39,030 nt of DNA, taken from ARS98 sp030744725. GTDB lineage: Bacteria; Planctomycetota; Planctomycetia; Pirellulales; Pirellulaceae. The translations under genes were made by a program, and so were the position numbers. The DNA lies in contig JASLPZ010000016.1 of the NCBI GenBank assembly GCA_030744725.1, positions 1-39,030 of the forward strand. The letters are read 5' to 3'. Under the pieces are notes generated by a model. That model was given only the letters and a program-made list of their open reading frames with translations, was not told where the DNA came from and searched no databases. Positions 7,523 through 13,604 of the stretch are shown piece by piece. Positions within the stretch are counted from its first letter, which is position 1; every line of letters starts with the position of its first letter.

Positions 7523-9190
7523 TTAGGCCACTTCACCAATCCAATTGGCAAGGACGCTGGCAGCCGAATCAGGATCTTCGTGAACGAGCTCGCTCAACTC
7601 GTCGCGCAGGCTTCGTCCAGAGTTTTGAAACTTCGACTTAAGCGAATTGACAATATCCGTTTCTTCCACTTCTTCGTCGTCAAGTCCATCGTGAGCTAGT
7701 GACGGGTCGCGCGCCCCCTTCTCGGCGGCCCGCGACGGCGCGGGATTGGGCGACTGAACCATGCCCCGCAAAAAGAAGACACTGAACATCGCGGCTCCAA
7801 ACAAAGCGATGGTCTGCCAGTTGCTTGCGAACCAACTACCGGCATTTGCCGCCATACTGGGCTCGGGAGGGTCATCAATCGGCGTGCTGGTGTAGGGCAA
7901 GACCGTGACCAACGGATACGGATCGTCCCCCAGCGGCGGTGGTGGTAGCAGAACGGTTATCATGTCTTTGATCGCCTGCGTTTCACGCAACTCGATACCT
8001 TCCAACTGGTTCTTGTCAGGTTCGACGGGATCCTCGCCGTCAGCCGGCGGATTCTCGACCATCCACATGGTGCGAAAGAGTGAACGAGGAATCAGAATGG
8101 ACGCCGTAACCCGCTTCGGCGCGAACCCGTATTTCTGGATGGTGGTTTGCGTAGCTGAGGGCAACGCTTCGGTCTGCTCGAACGTCTCCTCGGATTGACT
8201 GTCATTGCTTGCTACGTTGCCAACCTGCTGCGGCGTGTTACCCAATCCGTTGGAAGCGGCTCCAGGGCGCCCGCCGTTATCGGAATTGGTGGAAGAATCT
8301 GTCTTGGTTGAATTCGACTGTTTGACGGTAACCGGCTGCCCGTCGTAGGTATAACTATCAACGCGGTTGACAAAATCTTTTCCCAATTCCGCCCGCACTT
8401 CGACCATGGCGCCGGGATACATCGTCATTAAACGCTCGATGCTCTGTTTGGTGTGATCTTCGTATAACCGCACGCGAGCCGCATAGGGATCCTCGTCTGC
8501 CAACGGCATCCCATTCTTGCCGCTGCCGCGATATGAGAGATTTGCATTGGAGTCGGCGACGATGACGTGCTCGCGTTCTGTCCCGGCGGATGCCGCAACG
8601 ATGTCACGAATCGTGTTAATCTGGTCGCGATCAAGATGCTTCGTGCCATCGGCTTTCACGGTGGCGACGGCCGTCCGGACCTTACCCCGAGGAAACCTGC
8701 CGTTATCGCGCTCTTGGATTCGAACGGTAGCGCTCTTGATTCCTGTTAGATTGCGAATCATCTGTTCAAGACTTTGTTCATTGGCGACTCGTTCCCGCAA
8801 GGCCTGCACTGGTCGGGAGTCCAGATGGCTTCTCTCCTTAAGCAGCTTGTCGTAGGGCGTACTCGATTTTTCAGGCATGGCATTGCCGGAGACCAACGCC
8901 GCCATATACTCGGACGTTCGTCCCGCAGGAACCCGAATGCGATTCCCTTCACGGCGTCCATTCTCCAAGCCGGTTTCGGCAAATGCGCCTTCCATCATGG
9001 CGATTTCCGGTTCGCTGAGCGTTCTCGCGCCAAAGAGGTACTCGCCGCCACCGTCCACATTCTGCCGAAAAATGTAGACGATGCTGACCACCAGTACTGC
9101 CAACAACAGTCCGGTTGTCAGGCGAGCAGCCGGTGTCATCGTCTCGAACAGGTCGGTAATTTGCTTCCACCCGCGATTCAAAAAGTCCAT
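7523..9190 (-). CDS. fliF: Flagellar MS-ring protein FliF
   Basis: FliF forms the MS-ring in the inner membrane, the platform on which the rod, the C-ring and the export gate assemble. The 555-residue protein has a first membrane segment at about 22-41 and a second at about 460-478. Between them are the periplasmic ring-building domains (about 50-220, including LREYGE-like YscJ/FliF pattern ALRERVANEQSLEQMI) and a Ser/Thr/Asn-rich loop at about 280-345. The cytoplasmic C-terminus ends with VHEDPDSAASVLANWIGEV, the conserved FliG-binding tail. The start ATG at 9188-9190 has a CGGAG ribosome binding site close upstream. It lies between fliE and fliG, the near-universal order. Identification is secure. 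Confidence 0.96.
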   Translation of the reverse strand: MDFLNRGWKQITDLFETMTPAARLTTGLLLAVLVVSIVYIFRQNVDGGGEYLFGARTLSEPEIAMMEGAFAETGLENGRREGNRIRVPAGRTSEYMAALVSGNAMPEKSSTPYDKLLKERSHLDSRPVQALRERVANEQSLEQMIRNLTGIKSATVRIQERDNGRFPRGKVRTAVATVKADGTKHLDRDQINTIRDIVAASAGTEREHVIVADSNANLSYRGSGKNGMPLADEDPYAARVRLYEDHTKQSIERLMTMYPGAMVEVRAELGKDFVNRVDSYTYDGQPVTVKQSNSTKTDSSTNSDNGGRPGAASNGLGNTPQQVGNVASNDSQSEETFEQTEALPSATQTTIQKYGFAPKRVTASILIPRSLFRTMWMVENPPADGEDPVEPDKNQLEGIELRETQAIKDMITVLLPPPPLGDDPYPLVTVLPYTSTPIDDPPEPSMAANAGSWFASNWQTIALFGAAMFSVFFLRGMVQSPNPAPSRAAEKGARDPSLAHDGLDDEEVEETDIVNSLKSKFQNSGRSLRDELSELVHEDPDSAASVLANWIGEVA

Positions 9191-9260
9191 CCATGAACTC
9201 CGTGGTAACTCTTAGGACCAATTAATTGGTATGCCCCACCCCTGTTCCGTCGCGACCAGA

Positions 9261-9560
9261 TCAAATCCTGATCTCCTTGATCTCTTGATAAGCCTGCACC
9301 AGTTTGTTTCGAATCTGCATCATCATACGAAAGGTCAAGTCGGATTTTTGCACAGCGGTTAAGACTTCCGCGGCGTTGACATCGCCTCCGGTCATCAGCG
9401 TCTCGACGGCCTTGTCAGCGTCTTGCTGCATCGTATTTACGTGGTCAATCGCTTCCATCATGAAGTCCTTGAACGACGGTTGGCCGGCAATCGGCTGCGC
9501 CCCCGATACGGGGCTGGCAAATTCCGGCGGCAAGATCGGAATACCTTGAATCGGTTTCAT
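9261..9560 (-). CDS. fliE: Flagellar hook-basal body protein FliE
   Basis: FliE joins the MS-ring to the proximal rod and is among the first exported substrates. The 99-residue product has the normal family length. Its C-terminal half (about 50-99) shows the FliE signature: VNAAEVLTAVQKSDLTFRMM followed by QIRNKLVQAYQEI, ending close to the stop. The ATG at 9558-9560 is chosen because a GAGGAG ribosome binding site lies nine bases before it; a TTG nine codons upstream has none. Upstream flgC ends 147 bp away and downstream fliF starts 70 bp away, both larger gaps than elsewhere in the operon. The gap before fliF contains a 12-bp AT-rich palindrome (CCAATTAATTGG) of unknown meaning. Confidence 0.94.
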   Translation of the reverse strand: MKPIQGIPILPPEFASPVSGAQPIAGQPSFKDFMMEAIDHVNTMQQDADKAVETLMTGGDVNAAEVLTAVQKSDLTFRMMMQIRNKLVQAYQEIKEIRI

Positions 9561-9707
9561 TCGACTTGTCTCCTCGCCTGCAGACAATGTGCCAACTTGG
9601 CGTCCTACGTCAGTCCCCGTATTGCTTCGGCCAGACTATAGCGAACACTGAGAGCGGTTCAGTTCCCCCGCGACGGCCGGCTCGATATGGTCGGTGCTGC
9701 TGCCGCG

Positions 9708-10130
9708 TTACCCCAGGATTCTCAAGGTCTGTTGTCCCATATTCTTGGAAATCTCCATCACGCCAATATTCGCTTCATAGGCTCGTGTGGCTTGCAGTGC
9801 GTCAACAAACTGTTCAGTCATGTTGATCTTGGGGTAGGCGACAAAGCCTTGCCATTTACCTTCCTTGATCGCCATGGGATTGCCTGGCTCGTACTTGTAG
9901 TTCGGCTCGACTTTTTCCGTTTCCACGGACGCGATTTTGACACCGGCCGCGCCGTGTTTTGTCTTTTTTTCCTCGTCCGTTTGAAAAATGACAAATCGAC
10001 CTTCGTAAGGGGCCATCTCGCCGTTCTCATTTCTCACGGTGGACATGTTTGCGATGTTGCTGGAGATCGCATCCAGACGAACTCGTTGCGCCACGAGAGC
10101 ACTGGTGCTGATGTCGAGTGCAGAAATCAT
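9708..10130 (-). CDS. flgC: Flagellar proximal rod protein FlgC
   Basis: FlgC is one of the proximal rod subunits (with FlgB and FlgF) that connect MS-ring to distal rod. The 140-residue protein begins MISALDISTSALVAQRVRLD and continues AISSNIANMST, the rod-protein N-terminal motif. It ends with MTEQFVDALQATRAYEANI followed by a short tail with KNMGQQTLRILG, the standard FlgC C-terminus. Both ends form the coiled-coil D0 domain. It is a normal-length member of the family. It starts 15 bases after flgB. The 147 bp between its stop and fliE hold no obvious terminator. Confidence 0.96.
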   Translation of the reverse strand: MISALDISTSALVAQRVRLDAISSNIANMSTVRNENGEMAPYEGRFVIFQTDEEKKTKHGAAGVKIASVETEKVEPNYKYEPGNPMAIKEGKWQGFVAYPKINMTEQFVDALQATRAYEANIGVMEISKNMGQQTLRILG

Positions 10131-10145
10131 ATTTCGCCTCCATTG

Positions 10146-10559
10146 CTAAACACGTTCGCTGATGGCTGTCTGTAACATCTGAAACTGAGTGTTCATTAAC
10201 GAGATCGCCAGATTGTGCATAAATTGGTTCTTGGACATCTGCAAGACCTGCTGTTCCATTCCAACGTCGCTGTCGTCATGAAACAAGATGGTTCGCATCG
10301 AGTCGCTTACGTCACTCAGCGCGTCGCCCCGCCTGCTGGCCGTCATCCCTGGCGAAAGCGGCTCATTCCGTTGGTTCCTGGCGGCAATAGCGTCTTTCAA
10401 ACGTTGCTGAAATGACTCGATCGACAAGTCGCGAACTCGGTAACCCGGCGTGTCCAAATTGGCCACGTTGCCAGCCAGAACTTCATGGCGGTCCTGTGCA
10501 AAACTAATCACCTGTTGCAAGATCGGGATCGTACTCGATTTGAGAATTCCGTTTTCCAT
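10146..10559 (-). CDS. flgB: Flagellar proximal rod protein FlgB
   Basis: FlgB is the proximal rod subunit. The 137-residue protein has the family N-terminus (ILQQVISFAQDRHEVLAGNV followed by ANLDTPGYRVRDL) and ends in a helix with QFMHNLAISLMNTQFQMLQT, again typical of FlgB. It is the first gene of the flgBC-fliEFGHIJ run. Its start ATG at 10557-10559 lies about 45 bases after the predicted start point of a sigma54 promoter (10614-10630). No strong ribosome binding site is visible. With the enhancer-like palindromes at 10725-10766 this arrangement suggests that the whole downstream operon depends on sigma54 and on the adjacent response regulator. Confidence 0.95.
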   Translation of the reverse strand: MENGILKSSTIPILQQVISFAQDRHEVLAGNVANLDTPGYRVRDLSIESFQQRLKDAIAARNQRNEPLSPGMTASRRGDALSDVSDSMRTILFHDDSDVGMEQQVLQMSKNQFMHNLAISLMNTQFQMLQTAISERV

Positions 10560-10613
10560 GATCTATCTTGAGGTTGTCAGGTTATGTGAACGCACATCGT
10601 GAGTGGCAAGACA

Positions 10614-10630
10614 CGCAATTTGCGCGCCAG
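10614..10630 (-). promoter_or_regulatory. Sigma54 (-24/-12) promoter of flgB operon
   Basis: The minus strand reads CTGGCGCGCAAATTGCG. It matches the sigma54 consensus (TGGCACG-N4-TTGCW) at the invariant GG and GC dinucleotides with exact ten-base spacing, and differs only at the fifth and last positions. The predicted start point is near 10603, which leaves a leader of about 45 bases before the flgB ATG. The upstream neighbour gene encodes a sigma54 activator. The element is seen directly; activity is inferred. Confidence 0.78.
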
Positions 10631-10724
10631 CCGTTGAAGACCTTCCGCATGGCACTCGTCAACGCGCCGATCCCCTGTTTTTTTCACGACTGGCGTGCGT
10701 GCAACAGGGTGACGACTGGTCAGC

Positions 10725-10766
10725 ACCGGCAGTTCTTGCCGGTATCGTTCGGCAGCAAATGCCGAA
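10725..10766. promoter_or_regulatory. Two tandem palindromes, likely enhancer sites of the sigma54 activator
   Basis: Two perfect inverted repeats lie back to back: ACCGGCA-N5-TGCCGGT (10725-10743) and TTCGGCA-N5-TGCCGAA (10748-10766). They share the core CGGCA-N5-TGCCG. Their centres are 23 bp apart, about two helix turns, which places both on the same DNA face. They lie about 100-140 bp upstream of the -24/-12 promoter, the usual distance for bacterial enhancer-binding proteins. From memory, the core resembles the ftr sites bound by the flagellar activator FlbD of Caulobacter. Binding by the adjacent regulator is inferred. Confidence 0.7.
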
Positions 10767-10796
10767 TAGTCCTACCTCCATCGAGTTGTTTCAGCA

Positions 10797-12197
10797 TCAA
10801 GCCGCCCGTGAATATGACTTTTCGCGTGGTGCATAGCCGTAGGCTCGTAGTTTGTTAGTCAGGGTGCGAACGCCGATCCCCAACGCTTGGGCCGTTCGAG
10901 CACGATGTCCGTCAAACTGATCCAAGGTTGCTTCGATCAGCTTCCGCTCCATTTGTTGCAGGCTCATCCCCACGGGCACGCCCGTTTGCGCGAGTCTTGG
11001 TGCGGGTGATGAACCATCAATCAGCCAATCTCCGATATCGCCTGCAGTCATCGTTCCCCCAGGGTGCAAGATGCATCCTCTCGTGACGATGTTCTCCAGC
11101 TCGCGCACATTGCCCGGCCAGTGATAATCTTGTAAACGCGCAAGTGCAGCCGAGCCGAATTGGCACGGCTCGCGTCCCAGCCGTTGGGCGGCGCGGGTAC
11201 AGAAATGTTCTATCAGTAATGGAATATCACCCGGCCGGTCGCGCAGTGGCGGCACGTGAATCGGAATCACGGCCAAGCGGAAATACAAGTCTTCTCGAAA
11301 CCGGCCATCATCAACTTCGTCACGCAGGACTCGGTTACTGGTGGCGATCACGCGGACATCGGTCGAACGTGTTTCACTGGAACCAACGCGTTCAAATTTT
11401 CTTTCTTGCAACACTCTCAGCAACTTGGATTGCAGAGGCAGGCCGATCTCCGTCACTTCGTCCAGTAGAATTGTCCCATGATCAGCCAATTCGAACCGAC
11501 CGACTCGCGGCGCGTCCGCACTGGTAAACGAGCCACGATCATGGCCAAACAGTTCGCTCTCCATCAACTGGGGCGAAAGGGCCGGGCAGTTGAGCCGGAC
11601 AAACGGTGCGTCAGCACGATCACTGGCGGCATGGGCAGCGGTGGCGACCAGTTCCTTGCCGACGCCGCTTTCTCCCGTGATCAATACGGTCTCCCCGGTT
11701 GGCGCGGCCTGAATGATCTTGGTGCGTAATGTCTTCATTGGCAGGCTGGTGCCGATCATGGCCGCCTCGCCGGCTTGTGAACTTGGAATCGACGACCGCT
11801 GATCACACGCTTCGGCGTGAGTGAGCGCGCGAGTGACGAGCGATTCGAGCTCGTCGATGTTGAATGGTTTCTCGATGAAATCAAATGCACCCAATCGCAT
11901 CGCTTCCACGGCGGCGGCGACGGACGCGTGTGCAGTGACCATGATCATCTGCGCATCGACGCGGCGATCGTTCAATGTTTGGATGAACTCCAAACCTGTC
12001 ATTCCTGGCATCCGCAGATCCGTGATGATGACGTCGTACGACTGCTCGATCACTCTCCGTAACGCCTCGGCGGCACTGCAACAACAGTCCACCTGATGGC
12101 CGGCACTGCGTAAGACATCGGCCATTGAATCACGGGCCCGAGAATGGTCATCCACCACCAGGACGGCACCGTGGAGTTGTCTCTTATGGCTTTTCAT
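10797..12197 (-). CDS. NtrC-type sigma54-dependent flagellar response regulator
   Basis: This 466-residue protein has three domains. The receiver (about 10-125) has an acidic pocket D16/D17, phospho-acceptor D60, T88 and K110. The AAA+ domain (about 145-370) has Walker A GESGVGKE (175-182), Walker B LLDEV (D246/E247) and arginine fingers in REDLYFRL. A Fis-type helix-turn-helix follows at about 420-452. It should hydrolyse ATP to remodel sigma54 polymerase. The L1 loop that contacts sigma54, usually GAFTGA, reads G-S-F-T-S-A (222-227), changed at two positions. The ATG overlaps the kinase stop by four bases, and the gene directly precedes a sigma54 promoter for flgB. It is likely the flagellar master activator of the FlbD/FlrC/FlgR type; the exact orthologue is not certain. 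Confidence 0.9.
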   Translation of the reverse strand: MKSHKRQLHGAVLVVDDHSRARDSMADVLRSAGHQVDCCCSAAEALRRVIEQSYDVIITDLRMPGMTGLEFIQTLNDRRVDAQMIMVTAHASVAAAVEAMRLGAFDFIEKPFNIDELESLVTRALTHAEACDQRSSIPSSQAGEAAMIGTSLPMKTLRTKIIQAAPTGETVLITGESGVGKELVATAAHAASDRADAPFVRLNCPALSPQLMESELFGHDRGSFTSADAPRVGRFELADHGTILLDEVTEIGLPLQSKLLRVLQERKFERVGSSETRSTDVRVIATSNRVLRDEVDDGRFREDLYFRLAVIPIHVPPLRDRPGDIPLLIEHFCTRAAQRLGREPCQFGSAALARLQDYHWPGNVRELENIVTRGCILHPGGTMTAGDIGDWLIDGSSPAPRLAQTGVPVGMSLQQMERKLIEATLDQFDGHRARTAQALGIGVRTLTNKLRAYGYAPREKSYSRAA

Positions 12198-12910
12198 GCG
12201 GCAGCCTCCATCGAGCGGTGAGGCAGCCGAATCGTGAAGGCCGCGCCACCCTCGGGACAGTTCGCCACCTCGACGCTCCCGCCGTGCGCTTCCGCAATGC
12301 GCAAGACAATGGGCAGTCCCAATCCCGTCCCCTCACTTTTGGTCGTGAAGAACGGTTCGAAAATGCGTTTGCATACATGGTCGTCGATACCTGGCCCACT
12401 GTCGGCTATTTCCAGCTCGATTGCCTGCGGACCATCGACAGCCGTTATGTACAACCCACCACCATTGCGCATCGCGTCAATGGCATTGAATGCCAGATTC
12501 ACAATCGCACGGCGCAACATGTCTCGATCGGCTGTCACAAAGATATGTTGTGGCACGTCAATCGTGGGCACGATCCCCTGTGCTGCTAACTGTGGTGCCA
12601 ACGACTCGCATACTTCTTCAGCAAATTCACGCACGCTAAAGTTGCGCCAAATCGGGTCTCGGTCAGAGGTAAAGCTCAACAAGTCGGTCACGGTCGCCTC
12701 CAGTGCGGTAAACCCCGCATCAATCTTCTCCATGATCTCGACGCTGCCGTGATCACCTACCACTCGGCGGCGAAGCAGCCCCACATACAATGTGATCGGT
12801 GCCAGTCCATTCCGCACCTCGTGCGCAACGTGTGACGCCATTTGTCCCAAGTCCGCAAGCCGGTTCTTGCGAGCCAGTTCGCGGTTCTTGGTTTCCAGTT
12901 CGTCACTCAA
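12194..12910 (-). CDS. Sensor histidine kinase core, open frame downstream of an in-frame TGA
   Basis: This reading frame encodes a soluble histidine kinase core, the likely partner of the adjacent response regulator. A helix (about 1-20) leads into the H-box LADLGQMASHVAHEVRNGL with phospho-acceptor His30. The HATPase domain has the N-box (LAFNAIDAM), G1 (DSGPGID), F-box (FEPFFTTK) and G2 (GTGLGLPI). All catalytic motifs are intact. The only start after the upstream TGA is a TTG at 12908-12910 without a clear ribosome binding site. The frame continues upstream in good register to an ATG at 13088-13090 that overlaps the flgN-like stop, so the native gene is probably 12194-13090, interrupted at codon 55 (TGA at 12926-12928). 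There is no membrane segment, as in cytoplasmic FlrB/FleS-like flagellar kinases. Either the gene is damaged, the base call is wrong, or translation restarts. Confidence 0.85.
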   Translation of the reverse strand: MSDELETKNRELARKNRLADLGQMASHVAHEVRNGLAPITLYVGLLRRRVVGDHGSVEIMEKIDAGFTALEATVTDLLSFTSDRDPIWRNFSVREFAEEVCESLAPQLAAQGIVPTIDVPQHIFVTADRDMLRRAIVNLAFNAIDAMRNGGGLYITAVDGPQAIELEIADSGPGIDDHVCKRIFEPFFTTKSEGTGLGLPIVLRIAEAHGGSVEVANCPEGGAAFTIRLPHRSMEAAA

Positions 12911-12925
12911 GCGACGGACTTCATC

Positions 12926-13090
12926 TCACAATGTCTCGTGCGTCTTTTGCAAACGATCTGTCGCGGTGTGCCAGGCGGCCAACACCATTTCCAGGTCTGT
13001 CTGCTGGCCAGATACAGTGGGCGACTGCTCCGACACTTTGTTTGCAACGGCGACGAAACCTTGTTCCGGGTTGTTCGAGGCGTGAATCAT
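12926..13090 (-). pseudogene. N-terminal 54 codons of the histidine kinase gene, ending at an in-frame TGA
   Basis: Reading from the ATG at 13088-13090, the frame runs 54 codons (M-I-H-A-S-N-N-P to the helix DRLQKTHETL) and then meets TGA at 12926-12928. The next codons (DEVRRLSDELETKNREL) continue the same helical, coiled-coil pattern without a frame change and lead into the kinase core. A CGA (Arg) to TGA change fits the local Arg/Glu/Leu helix. The ATG overlaps the upstream stop by four bases, exactly as the other coupled genes here do, which supports this as the original start. Frame and codons are read directly; the cause is inference. Confidence 0.8.
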
Positions 13091-13533
13091 ATGTCCGAAC
13101 TCATGTCCAAATTCCCAGTTTGATGAGGCGACTGTTCCAAGTATGCCGACCTGGCACGCGAAGCACCTTGTATGCCTCGCAAGGCGGACGATGCGGCATC
13201 GCGCCTGGCGATCAGTTCTCCGGTATCGTTCTGTTCAATTCTCTTGACTTCTTCGAGCAGTCTGTCACATTCCCCGGCGATGTCCCGCGCTTCCTGGCGT
13301 TCTTCCGCACTACGCCAAACTCGATGATCCGGGTCCTCGTCACGAAAGGGGTCCAAACTGGTTTCAACGTCCCGCAGACCGTTCAACAGTCTCTGTTTCG
13401 TCGCCAGCAGCCCCATCAACTTGCTAACATCGCCATCGCCCACCATCCGCGTCTGATGATCGGCAAGCTCTCGCAATTGCAAAAGCACATCGCGTTTCTG
13501 AATCAAGCGTTCTACTAGCAGATCGGTGTTCAT
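13087..13533 (-). CDS. FlgN-like flagellar export chaperone
   Basis: This 148-residue protein is nearly all helical. FlgN chaperones of this length bind the hook-filament junction proteins FlgK and FlgL and deliver them to the export gate. The visible match is the family's typical layout: a leading helix with LLVERLIQKRDVLLQLRELA, a central helix with GLLATKQRLLNGLRDVE, and a long charged third helix. Sequence conservation in FlgN is low, so the call rests on length, pattern and context. The gene starts the coupled run flgN-kinase-regulator: its stop overlaps the kinase ATG by four bases. FliT-like or another small secretion chaperone remains possible. I see no sigma54 promoter in the 71 bp before it. 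Confidence 0.6.
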   Translation of the reverse strand: MNTDLLVERLIQKRDVLLQLRELADHQTRMVGDGDVSKLMGLLATKQRLLNGLRDVETSLDPFRDEDPDHRVWRSAEERQEARDIAGECDRLLEEVKRIEQNDTGELIARRDAASSALRGIQGASRARSAYLEQSPHQTGNLDMSSDI

Positions 13534-13604
13534 CGCTCTGTCCGAAAGTTAGTTTGCGGATGTCGAAGGGAAAATGTCTTGTTCCACACAGGATCGATTG
13601 TTGG

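Noticed and set aside
9579..9595. Sigma54-like element TTGGCACATTGTCTGCA upstream of fliE, with correct GG-N10-GC spacing
   Set aside because: The implied start point (about 9568) lies after the fliE ribosome binding site GAGGAG at 9570-9575, so the transcript would lack it. Likely chance, or at best a leaderless start.
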